Shown: positions 8,706 through 14,622 of the stretch, in pieces
Numbering within the stretch: position 1 is the stretch's first letter
Layout of the letters: each line of letters starts with the position of its first letter
Assembly: GCA_041635755.1 (NCBI GenBank)
Contig: JBFKUL010000052.1
Location: 1 to 14,622, forward strand
DNA from: JBFKUL01 sp041635755
GTDB lineage: Bacteria; Pseudomonadota; Gammaproteobacteria; Burkholderiales; SG8-39
DNA length: 14,622 bases
Reading direction: 5' to 3'
Program-made: the position numbers and the translations under genes
Notes under the pieces: generated by a model
The model's input: the letters and a program-made list of their open reading frames with translations, nothing else
Told to the model about the DNA's origin: nothing
The model's database searches: none

Positions 8706-9404
8706 TCAGCGCGCGCCGGCGCGTTGCAGAATCTGCGCCATCCGCGCATAGCCGCGTGACCGGGCGAGCGCGAGCGGCGAGCGGCCCTCACGATCGCCCA
8801 GATTGACGTTCGCCCCGGCCTCAACGAGCGCGCGCAGCGTTTCGGTGTGTCTCGTGCCGCCGTCGCCGAGCACGATCGATTCGATGAGCGCAGTCCAGCC
8901 GAGGTTGTTGACGTGATCGAGCGGCGCGCCGGCGTCGATCAGCGTGCGCACCACGTTCGCATGGCCGAGGTGCGCGGCCGCGATAAGAGCGGTGCCATCG
9001 TAGCGGCTGGTGACGTTGCGCGCGCTCGCGCCCAGGGACAGTGCGACGTTCAGCGTCTCCAGGTCGCCGGCCACCGCCGCGATGGTGACGATGTCGTAGC
9101 GGTCGTTCTCGAGCGCGTTAGGGTCGGCACCCGCGGCCACCAGCGCGCGCATGGCGTCGTGATGCGCGCGGTGAGCCGCGACGTGCAATGGCGTACGCCC
9201 CCGCGCATCGCGCACCTCGGGTCGCGCACCGCGCAAGATCATCGTGCCGATCGATGCCGCGTCGCCGCGGGACGCCGCGGCCAGCAGGCCGGTGTAGGCT
9301 GCGAGCTCCGCAGCCGACGGCGGCACCTGGGCGTGGGACGCCGGGCAAAGCAACGCCGCCAGAAGTACCGCGGGCGCAGCAAGTCTAGGGCGCGTTGAAC
9401 GCAC
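8706..9404 (-). CDS. Exported ankyrin-repeat protein
   Basis: A 232-residue protein with a signal peptide ([19 protein letters not shown], cleavage near residue 25) followed by about six ankyrin repeats. Repeat landmarks are [20 protein letters not shown] (69-88), [30 protein letters not shown] (136-155), [10 protein letters not shown] (169-178), [20 protein letters not shown] (196-215) and ILQRAGA at the end. Ankyrin repeats bind other proteins; the partner here is unknown, and a periplasmic location is predicted. The start is a GTG that overlaps the end of the DUF1232 gene by 20 bases, placing the signal peptide at the right distance. No ATG is available before the hydrophobic core. It is the last gene of the chain that begins with the dehydratase. 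Confidence 0.85.
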   Translation of the reverse strand: MRSTRPRLAAPAVLLAALLCPASHAQVPPSAAELAAYTGLLAAASRGDAASIGTMILRGARPEVRDARGRTPLHVAAHRAHHDAMRALVAAGADPNALENDRYDIVTIAAVAGDLETLNVALSLGASARNVTSRYDGTALIAAAHLGHANVVRTLIDAGAPLDHVNNLGWTALIESIVLGDGGTRHTETLRALVEAGANVNLGDREGRSPLALARSRGYARMAQILQRAGAR

Positions 9405-9858
9405 GATAGATCCATGCCCCGATCAGCGCTGCCGCCATCAGCCAAAGGAGAACGATGACCACGGCGGCGGCGTAGCTCCTTGGCCTCGCGGCGATTCCCG
9501 CTGCCCGAACGCGCGCCTCGGCGAGGACCTCGCGGGGAACAAGCCGCAAGCAGAGCGCAAGCCCGAGAGGAACCAGGATCAGATCGTCGAGGAAGCCCAG
9601 TACCGGGACGAAGTCCGGGATCAGATCGATCGGGCTCAACGCGTAGGCGACCACCAGCCCGGCAAGCAGCTTCGCGCCGAGCGGCGTACGCGGATCGCGC
9701 GCCGCGAAGTACAGCGCCACCGTCTCGCGTTCCAGCGCGCGGGCGCGCTCGTTAAACACGCGGGCGCGCTCGTTAAACACGCGGGCGCGCTCCTTGAACA
9801 CGCGGGCGCGCTCCTTCAGCGCACGGGCGCGCTCCTGGAGCACGCCGCCCGCGCTCAA
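9385..9858 (-). CDS. DUF1232 (YkvA-like) membrane protein with a repeated coiled-coil N-terminus
   Basis: A 157-residue protein. Residues 9-43 are five tandem heptads of the type [14 protein letters not shown], a highly charged predicted coiled coil. Next comes the DUF1232 core, [20 protein letters not shown] (57-76) and [19 protein letters not shown] (77-95), a membrane hairpin with the family's [18 protein letters not shown] signature, then a C-terminal membrane helix (about 129-152). DUF1232 has no established biochemical function. The likely start is TTG at 9858, overlapping the previous stop as TTGA; a GTG at 9843 is an alternative, and neither has a good ribosome site. The gene end overlaps the ankyrin gene start by 20 bases. 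Confidence 0.82.
   Translation of the reverse strand: MSAGGVLQERARALKERARVFKERARVFNERARVFNERARALERETVALYFAARDPRTPLGAKLLAGLVVAYALSPIDLIPDFVPVLGFLDDLILVPLGLALCLRLVPREVLAEARVRAAGIAARPRSYAAAVVIVLLWLMAAALIGAWIYRAFNAP
9740..9844. repeat. Five tandem 21-bp units encoding heptads
   Basis: Units begin at 9740, 9761, 9782, 9803 and 9824, each opening with CGGGCGCGCTC on the plus strand. The first two units are identical over all 21 bases; the others differ at a few positions in the second half. Each unit encodes one heptad of the coiled coil in the DUF1232 protein, so copy-number change keeps the frame. Confidence 0.92.
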
Positions 9859-10163
9859 GCGCCGAAGAACCGGTACGAGCCGACTTCCGCGAGCTCGGTG
9901 GCGACCGGCGGCTCGTCGCAGCGGTCCTTGATCTGGGCCGTGAACGCCTTGAAGGCCGACAGCTGCCCCAGCGGGTTGGATCCGTCCGCCGCCTCGAGCG
10001 ACACGATATGGACGAAGCTCACGCCGTCGCTCTGCTTGAACGAGGCGTAGCGCAGCCCTGCGGGCTGCTCGTGCTTGAGCTGCCCGAACACCTTGGCGAT
10101 GTAGCCCTCGTTCTCGGCGGCCCGGTCGGCCTTGACTTTGTAGCGCACCATCATTCGCTTCAT
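9855..10163 (-). CDS. Small conserved protein, probable dimeric alpha+beta-barrel fold
   Basis: A 102-residue protein of unknown function. It starts with a basic strand [20 protein letters not shown] (1-20), then an amphipathic helix ([20 protein letters not shown], 15-34), strands [20 protein letters not shown] (36-55) and a helix [16 protein letters not shown] (71-86), ending [13 protein letters not shown]. This order and size resemble antibiotic-biosynthesis-monooxygenase-like ferredoxin-type barrels, judged by eye. AAGGAGA lies seven bases before the ATG. It begins 31 bases after the dehydratase stop and overlaps the DUF1232 start, so it is probably in the same transcript as the dehydratase. 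No catalytic residues can be assigned. Confidence 0.8.
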   Translation of the reverse strand: MKRMMVRYKVKADRAAENEGYIAKVFGQLKHEQPAGLRYASFKQSDGVSFVHIVSLEAADGSNPLGQLSAFKAFTAQIKDRCDEPPVATELAEVGSYRFFGA

Positions 10164-10194
10164 GCTCAGCTCTCCTTCTCGCGCGCGGCCGAAC

Positions 10195-11898
10195 TCACGC
10201 CTTGCGCAGGAAATCGAAATCGCAGCCGTGCTCGGCCTGCAGCACGTGGTCCATATAGAGCTTGGCGTAGCCGCGCGCGGGCGGCTCGACCGGGGGCTTC
10301 CAGGCGGCGCGGCGCTTGGCCAGCGCTTCTTCATTGACCAGCAGGTCGATGCGCCGTTCCTTGACCGAGAGCCGGATGCGGTCGCCGTTCTGCACCAGCG
10401 CGAGCGCGCCGCCCGTGGCTGCTTCGGGCGAAACATGCAGCACGATCGTGCCATAGGCTGTGCCGCTCATGCGCGCATCCGAAATCCGAACCATGTCCTT
10501 GACACCCGCGCGCGCGAGCTTCGCCGGAATCGGCAGATAGCCCGCCTCGGGCATCGCGTAGCCGGACTTCGGTCCCGCGTTCTGCAGCACCATGAAATCG
10601 TCCGCCGTGATGTCGAGATCCGGCGAATCGACGCGCATTGCAAGATCGTCAAGTGAGCCGAATACCACGGCGCGTCCTTCTTTCTCGAACAGCTTCGGAT
10701 CCGCCGCCGAGCGCTTGAGGATCGCGCCGTTCGGCGCGAGCGAGCCGAACAGCGCCACCAGCCCGCCCTTCTTGGCGAGCGGCTCGGTGAACGGCTTGAC
10801 GACCGCGCGGTCCACCCACGCCGGCTCCGCGTCCAGCCGCTCGCCGAGCGTCTCGCCCGCCACGGTCATGCAGTCCAGGTTGAGCAGCGGCCGGAGCTCG
10901 CGCAGCACCGCCCCTACGCCGCCCGCCGCGTGCAGGTCCGACATGTAGTACTGACCGGTGGGCTTGAGATCGACCAGCACCGGGGTCGAATCCGACAGGG
11001 CGTTCAGCCGGTGGAGATCGATCGCGACGCCGACTCGGCCCGCAATCGCGGTGAGGTGCACGATCGCGTTGGTCGAGCCGCCGATCGCAAGCAGTACCCG
11101 CAGCGCGTTCTCGATGGATTTTTCGGTGATCACCTGGGAAGGGCGGATCGGTTTCGCCGCAAGCTCCACGGCGCGCCGCCCGCTCGCCTCCGCGGCCCTC
11201 AGGCGATCGGCGTGCACTGCCGGAATCGCAGCCGTGCCCGGCAGCGCCATTCCGAGCGCCTCGGCGATCGAGGCCATGGTCGACGCCGTGCCCATCACGG
11301 CGCAGGTGCCGGCAGTGGTGGCGAGGTTTCCCTCGATCTCGTCGATGCCCCGCTCGTCGACCTTGCCGGCGCGGTGCAGCGCCCAGAAGCGGCGGCAGTC
11401 GGTGCACGCGCCGAGGCGCTCACCGCGGAACGAGGTCGGCATCATCGGGCCGGCAATGAGCTGGACTGCGGGCACGTCGGCGCTCGCCGCGCCCATCAGC
11501 TGCGCCGGCACGGTCTTGTCGCAGCCGCCCACCAGCACCACGGCATCCATCGGCTGCGCACGCACCATCTCCTCGACATCGATCGACATCAGGTTCCTGA
11601 ACATCATCGAGGTTGGATGGAGGAACACTTCGCCAAGCGAAGTAGTCGGGAAGTCGACCGGCATGCCGCCCGCGGCGAGCACGCCGCGCTTGACGGCTTC
11701 GATCAGCTCGGGAAAGTGCCGGTGGCAGTTGTTGAAGCCGCTTCTCGAGTCGGCGATGCCGACCACCGGGCGCGCAAGCATCTCGCCCGAGTAGCCCATG
11801 CTCTTGGCGAAGGAACGGCGCAGGTAGAGCGAGAAGCCTGCGTCGCCGTAGTTGGTAAGGCCGCGGGCGAGGCCTTTGGCGTGCTTGGTCTTGTTCAT
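10195..11898 (-). CDS. IlvD/Edd-family [2Fe-2S] dehydratase, probably a sugar-acid dehydratase
   Basis: A 567-residue IlvD/Edd-family dehydratase that removes water from a 2,3-dihydroxy acid to give a 2-keto acid. Cluster cysteines C58 (FNNCHRHF), C126 (GGCDKTVPAQ) and C199 (AGTCAVMGTAS), the metal-binding lysine K128 and the catalytic serine S478 (SDARMSGTAYGT) are all present. Their positions are within one or two residues of those I recall for Rhizobium L-arabinonate dehydratase. The ERLGACTDCRRFW segment (160-172) also fits the pentonate/hexonate branch better than branched-chain-amino-acid IlvD. The ATG (MNKTKHAKGLARGLTNYGD) has only a poorly spaced GAGG. No sugar transport, regulator or aldehyde dehydrogenase genes adjoin, so the substrate is open. 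Branched-chain dihydroxy-acid dehydratase is less likely but not excluded. Confidence 0.9.
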   Translation of the reverse strand: MNKTKHAKGLARGLTNYGDAGFSLYLRRSFAKSMGYSGEMLARPVVGIADSRSGFNNCHRHFPELIEAVKRGVLAAGGMPVDFPTTSLGEVFLHPTSMMFRNLMSIDVEEMVRAQPMDAVVLVGGCDKTVPAQLMGAASADVPAVQLIAGPMMPTSFRGERLGACTDCRRFWALHRAGKVDERGIDEIEGNLATTAGTCAVMGTASTMASIAEALGMALPGTAAIPAVHADRLRAAEASGRRAVELAAKPIRPSQVITEKSIENALRVLLAIGGSTNAIVHLTAIAGRVGVAIDLHRLNALSDSTPVLVDLKPTGQYYMSDLHAAGGVGAVLRELRPLLNLDCMTVAGETLGERLDAEPAWVDRAVVKPFTEPLAKKGGLVALFGSLAPNGAILKRSAADPKLFEKEGRAVVFGSLDDLAMRVDSPDLDITADDFMVLQNAGPKSGYAMPEAGYLPIPAKLARAGVKDMVRISDARMSGTAYGTIVLHVSPEAATGGALALVQNGDRIRLSVKERRIDLLVNEEALAKRRAAWKPPVEPPARGYAKLYMDHVLQAEHGCDFDFLRKA

Positions 11899-11982
11899 GC
11901 CTCGAAGCGTGCAACAGGAAGCGCGCCGCGTCCAGCACGGCTCGCGCCAAAAGCAGGTGCAACAGTGAACGAGCGCGCGGCG

Positions 11983-12007
11983 GGCGAGGCGGCGCGCGCT
12001 CCTCGCC
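11983..12007 (-). terminator. Stem-loop after the OmpA-like gene, possible terminator
   Basis: GGCGAGG (11983-11989) and CCTCGCC (12001-12007) form a 7-bp perfect stem with an 11-base GC-rich loop, beginning seven bases after the TAA of the OmpA-like gene. No T-run follows on the minus strand, so it may only stabilise the transcript end. The rest of the 115-base gap up to the dehydratase start shows no clear promoter. Confidence 0.3.
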
Positions 12008-12013
12008 GCCCTC

Positions 12014-12682
12014 TTAGCCTTCCACGACCGGCTCGACGTAGATCTCGACGCGGCGGTTGGCCTGACGTCCGGCCTCGTTCGCGTTGCTCGCCGCCGGCTG
12101 GCTCTCGCCCTTGCCGGCGGTGGCCAGGCGCATGCCGTTGACCTGCTGCGACTCGAGGTACCTCGCCACGGACAGTGCACGCCGCTCGGACAGGCCCTGG
12201 TTGTAGTCCGCGGCACCGATGTTGTCGGTGTGGCCGACGACCGTGAGCGAGGTCTTGCCGTAGCGCACCACGACATCGGCGAGCTTGTCCATGGTGCTCT
12301 GGAAGCCCGGCTTGATGTCAGCGGAGTTGGTATCGAACGCGGTCTGACTTGTCATGGTCACGCGCACCACGTCGTTGGGCAGCTTCTCGACGCGCGCCTG
12401 CCCCGCCTGGATCTCCTTGGCGAGGTTCTTCTCCAGGTCGCGCTTCTGGCGATCCATGTACGCGCCCACCGCGCCGCCGGCGAGGCCGCCGCCGACCGCG
12501 CCGATCACCGCGCCCTTGGTGCGGTTCTTCTTGTAGGCGGCGGCGCCGACCACCGCGCCACCCACCGCGCCGATCAGCGCGCCGGTCTCCGTGTGGGTGA
12601 ATTTTCGGCTGCTCGTGCCGTCCGCTGCGCACCCGGAGAGCACGATGCCCGCCGCCACAACGCCTATCCACTGCTTGTTCAT
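12014..12682 (-). CDS. OmpA-family outer-membrane lipoprotein with glycine zipper
   Basis: A 222-residue lipoprotein. The signal peptide ends in the lipobox LSGC with lipidated C18. A glycine-zipper segment follows (TGALIGAVGGAVVGAAAY, 33-50, and GAVIGAVGGGLAGGAVGAY, 57-75), with a basic linker between the halves. Next are a charged helix and an OmpA-like C-terminal domain (VGHTDNIGAADYNQGLSERR, 149-168). D153 and R168, fifteen residues apart as in E. coli OmpA D271/R286, are the expected diaminopimelate-binding pair, so it should tether the outer membrane to peptidoglycan. The length and layout match the YiaD-type group. The ATG at 12682 is preceded by a strong GGAGG five bases upstream. It seems to stand alone, 110 bases after the MetE-like gene and followed by a stem-loop. 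Confidence 0.93.
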   Translation of the reverse strand: MNKQWIGVVAAGIVLSGCAADGTSSRKFTHTETGALIGAVGGAVVGAAAYKKNRTKGAVIGAVGGGLAGGAVGAYMDRQKRDLEKNLAKEIQAGQARVEKLPNDVVRVTMTSQTAFDTNSADIKPGFQSTMDKLADVVVRYGKTSLTVVGHTDNIGAADYNQGLSERRALSVARYLESQQVNGMRLATAGKGESQPAASNANEAGRQANRRVEIYVEPVVEG

Positions 12683-12792
12683 CTCGACCTCCGTTTTACG
12701 ATTGCCCCTGCCCTGCAAGGCGACCATCATCGCCGGATTCGCGGTTTCGCTCTATGTCATTTTCCACGGGACGCGCGCTTTGGGACCTTTCG

Positions 12793-13905
12793 CTAACCCC
12801 AGATCACGCGGGCCGCGTCGACGCACAGCTTGAGCTTGGCGCGCTCGTCGTCTTCCGTGACCGGGTTGCCGCCGATGGTGCTGGCGAAGCCGCATTGCGG
12901 GCTGATCGCCAGGCGCGAGGCGTCGATGAACGTCGCGGCTTCGTCCGCGCGGCGCTTGAGCGCGTCGATCGACTCGAGCGCTGCGCGCTTGGAGCTCACC
13001 ATGCCGAGCACCACGCCCTTCGACTTCGGCACCATGCGCAGCGGCGCGAAGCCGCCGGCGCGCGGCGTGTCGAACTCGAGCAGGAAGTGGTTCACGCGCG
13101 CAAGATTGAACAGCTTTTCCCCCACCGAGTCGTAGCCGCCCTCAGACAGGTACATGCCCTTGTAGTTGCCGCGGCACATATGCACGCCAATCACCATTTC
13201 CGGTGGCCGGTCGCGCACCGCCTCGTTGATCGCTTCGACATAGAGATCCACCAGACGGTTCGGGTCGTCGCCCTCGGCTTTGACCCGCGCACGCGCATCG
13301 GGATCGCACAGCATCGCGAGCGCCACCTCGTCGAGCTGCACGTAACGCGCGCCCGCGGCGGCGAGCTCGGCCAGCTCGGCGCGGTAGACCGCGCCCAGCT
13401 CGGCAAAGAACTCGCGCGGTTCGCGGTAGACGCCCTCGTCGGCGTAATGCCGGCCGCGCCAGAAATGCATCGTCGAAGGCGACGGCAGCGTCACTTTCGG
13501 CGTTTCACGCGTCACGCCCGCGACGAAACGGAACTCGTCCTGCGCGATCGGTGCGCGTCGTGCTACGCGGCCCGTGACGTGCGGCGCGGTGAAGCCCGTT
13601 TCGTGCCCGTGCTCGTCATGGAAGCGGAACTTCGCCTCCTTGACCGCGAGGCCGTCGGTCCGCTCGACGAAGCGCGCCCAGTACGAGGTGCGCCGGAACT
13701 CGCCATCGGTCACAACCTGCAGGCCGCACCTCTCCTGCATCTCGACCGCCTCGCGGATGGCCCGGTCCTGGAGCGCACGGAAGTCGTCGTCGGTCAGCTT
13801 CCCGTCCGCGTGCGCGCGGAACGCCTGGCGCAACTTCGCCGGGCGCAGCAGGCTGCCGACGTGGTCGGCGCGAAAGGGCGGACGGCCGTCGGGCTGCAGA
13901 CTCAT
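12793..13905 (-). CDS. Stand-alone MetE C-terminal-domain protein (cobalamin-independent methionine synthase II family)
   Basis: A 370-residue zinc-dependent methyl/alkyl-transferase-like protein equivalent to the C-terminal half of MetE. The full enzyme is about 750 residues, so the N-terminal half is absent as in this subfamily. Zinc ligands by comparison with MetE are H242 and C244 in GVHMCRGN, E277 in LLEFDTPRAG, and C338 in ISPQCGFAS. Other family segments are RADHVGSLLRP (12-22), VTDGEFRRTSYW (65-76) and VQLDEVALAMLCDPD (189-203). The ATG at 13905 is preferred over a TTG two codons upstream; AGGG lies upstream of it. Proteins of this class include epoxyalkane-CoM transferases and uncharacterised methyltransferases, so true methionine synthesis is not assured. 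It begins 61 bases after the DctM fragment stop. Confidence 0.9.
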   Translation of the reverse strand: MSLQPDGRPPFRADHVGSLLRPAKLRQAFRAHADGKLTDDDFRALQDRAIREAVEMQERCGLQVVTDGEFRRTSYWARFVERTDGLAVKEAKFRFHDEHGHETGFTAPHVTGRVARRAPIAQDEFRFVAGVTRETPKVTLPSPSTMHFWRGRHYADEGVYREPREFFAELGAVYRAELAELAAAGARYVQLDEVALAMLCDPDARARVKAEGDDPNRLVDLYVEAINEAVRDRPPEMVIGVHMCRGNYKGMYLSEGGYDSVGEKLFNLARVNHFLLEFDTPRAGGFAPLRMVPKSKGVVLGMVSSKRAALESIDALKRRADEAATFIDASRLAISPQCGFASTIGGNPVTEDDERAKLKLCVDAARVIWG

Positions 13906-13943
13906 GCGCAAGGCCCTGAAAGTATCGCCCCCGCAGTGTCGCC

Positions 13944-13958
13944 GCCCGTGGCGCGGGC
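13944..13958 (-). terminator. Short stem-loop after the DctM fragment
   Basis: GCCCG and CGGGC form a 5-bp stem with a 5-base loop just past the TAG of the leftward DctM fragment, extendable by two G-C pairs beyond one mismatch. There is no T-run, so terminator function is weakly supported. Confidence 0.25.
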
Positions 13959-13966
13959 TGCAAGCG

Positions 13967-14506
13967 CTACGGCGACATCATCCGCGGTAGCATCAGGGTC
14001 AGCTCCGGAACCGCGATAAGCAACGCGACGACCGAGAGCGCAATAAGGACAAAGGGCGTCACCGAGCCGATGATCTCCCCCATCGTGCTCTGGGGCGAGG
14101 CACCCTTGACCACGAACAGCAGCAGCCCGAAGGGCGGCGTCGCCAGGCTCACCTCGAGGATCATCAGCATCAACACGCCGAACCAGACCGGCTCCATGCC
14201 GAGCTGCTGCACCACCGGCATGAACAGCGGCACGGTGATCATCATCATGCTGACCTGGTCCATGAAGCAGCCCAGGAACAGCAGGATCAGCAGCATGCCG
14301 ACGAGCAGCTCGGTCTTGCCGAGGCCCAGGCCGAGGACCGCCGCCGACAAGCCCGCGGAGGCCTGCGAGAACGCCATCACCTGCGAGAACGTGATCGAGC
14401 CGCAGATGATGAACAGGGTCATGACCGTGAACCTGAGCGTCTGGCGTACCGAGACGAAGAAATTCTCCCAGGTGAGCCGCCGATAAAGCGCGGCGGCCTC
14501 GCTCAT
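13967..14506 (-). pseudogene. C-terminal part of a TRAP transporter large permease (DctM), N-terminal half missing
   Basis: The 179 readable residues match the last 40% or so of a TRAP dicarboxylate-type large permease, normally about 425-430 residues. Visible are YRRLTWENFFVSVRQTLRFT (8-27), a membrane helix with VMTLFIICGSITFS, the family core GCFMDQVSMMMITVPLFMPV (79-98), MEPVWFGVLMLMILEVSLAT (104-123), PPFGLLLFVVKG (124-135) and a final helix before PRMMSP. The first ATG (14506) has no ribosome site and falls in mid-family sequence. Upstream in frame there is only a short alanine run before a TAG at 14519-14521. The gene is therefore broken at or near 14500, exactly where an inverted second copy begins. 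It is either a gene disrupted by inversion or a real complete gene cut by a false assembly join. Its substrate, usually an organic acid, is unknown. Confidence 0.8.
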
Positions 14507-14622
14507 CGCCGCCGCAGCCTACCGGCGCCTGACCTGGAAGAACTTCGTCGTCTCCGTCCGGCAGACGCTGCGCTTCACGGTGATGACGCTGTTCATCATC
14601 TGCGGCTCGATCACGTTCTCGC
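14383..14622. repeat. Imperfect inverted repeat of a DctM segment, 115-base arms
   Basis: The left arm (14383-14497, minus strand) and right arm (14508-14622, plus strand) align without gaps over 115 bases with 18 mismatches, about 84% identity, around a 10-base spacer. The final 34 bases of the right arm are identical to the left. Of 38 codons compared, 35 encode the same residue (differences L/A, E/K and F/V), and most changes are at third positions. The right arm runs to the window end, so the repeat may be longer. Confidence 0.93.
14487..14622 (+). pseudogene. Fragment of a second, diverged DctM copy on the plus strand
   Basis: The plus-strand frame open from just after a TAA at 14484-14486 reads through to the window edge. 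It encodes AAAAYRRLTWKNFVVSVRQT and onward LRFTVMTLFIICGSITFS, nearly identical to the leftward DctM fragment. No ATG, GTG or TTG precedes the homology, so no start is available here and the fragment begins in the middle of the family sequence. It is cut at the right edge. The largely synonymous divergence from the other copy says both descend from functional permease genes. It could be a paralogue (TRAP systems are often multiplied in betaproteobacteria) or sequence from another genome joined in error. Confidence 0.75.

Noticed and set aside
12683..12792. A promoter upstream of the OmpA-like lipoprotein gene
   Set aside because: Partial matches to the -35 and -10 hexamers exist, but none has acceptable spacing (the best pair is about 14 bases apart).
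10930..14019. Plus-strand open frames of about 400 codons at 10930-12141 and 12754-14019
   Set aside because: They mirror the dehydratase, OmpA-like and MetE-like genes and have no ribosome site or recognisable domain.
14504..14506. ATG at 14506 as a true start of a short permease
   Set aside because: There is no ribosome site, and the encoded protein starts in the middle of the DctM family sequence. It is treated as an accidental codon at a break.
14383..14622. Fold-back (hairpin) artefact from one molecule as the explanation of the inverted repeat
   Set aside because: The arms differ at 18 of 115 positions, mostly synonymously, which one copied molecule would not show. A chimeric join of two related sequences remains possible.

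Overview
The window looks like chromosomal DNA of a GC-rich betaproteobacterium (Burkholderiales or Rhodocyclales type). That placement is inferred from the strong G/C third-position bias, the gene families present, and an anthranilate-CoA gene set resembling the one described in Azoarcus evansii. Every complete gene reads on the minus strand, and most neighbours overlap by 1-4 bases or lie within about 50 bases. No tRNA, rRNA, CRISPR array or insertion sequence was seen.

Region A (1-6140) is an aromatic-acid operon read right to left: a MarR-type regulator, a crotonase-fold protein, an acyl-CoA dehydrogenase, a 2-aminobenzoate/benzoate-type CoA ligase, a RidA-family protein, and the first 488 residues of a fused flavin monooxygenase/Old-Yellow-Enzyme reductase that runs off the left edge. 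This matches the aerobic 2-aminobenzoyl-CoA (anthraniloyl-CoA) route. The ligase makes the CoA thioester, the monooxygenase/reductase hydroxylates and dearomatises the ring, and the crotonase, dehydrogenase and possibly RidA process the alicyclic enamine product. A 22-bp dyad-symmetric, AT-rich site lies just upstream of the marR start and is probably its operator.

Region B (6195-8596) is a tight four-gene chain: a small two-helix membrane protein, a YihX-like HAD phosphatase, a glutathione S-transferase and a secreted SUMF1/FGE-fold protein. Region C (8706-11898) holds an IlvD/Edd-family [2Fe-2S] dehydratase with all cluster cysteines, a small alpha+beta-barrel-like protein, a DUF1232 membrane protein with a tandem-repeat coiled-coil N-terminus, and an exported ankyrin-repeat protein. 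Region D (12014-13905) holds an OmpA-like glycine-zipper lipoprotein and a stand-alone MetE C-terminal-domain methyltransferase-like protein with an intact zinc site.

Region E (13967-14622) is the structural oddity. The C-terminal part of a TRAP transporter large permease (DctM) reads leftward. Ten bases away, a second and diverged copy of the same DctM segment reads rightward and off the window. The arms are 115 bases each, about 84% identical with no gaps, and differ mostly at synonymous positions. This is either a real inverted junction between two paralogous genes or a chimeric assembly join.
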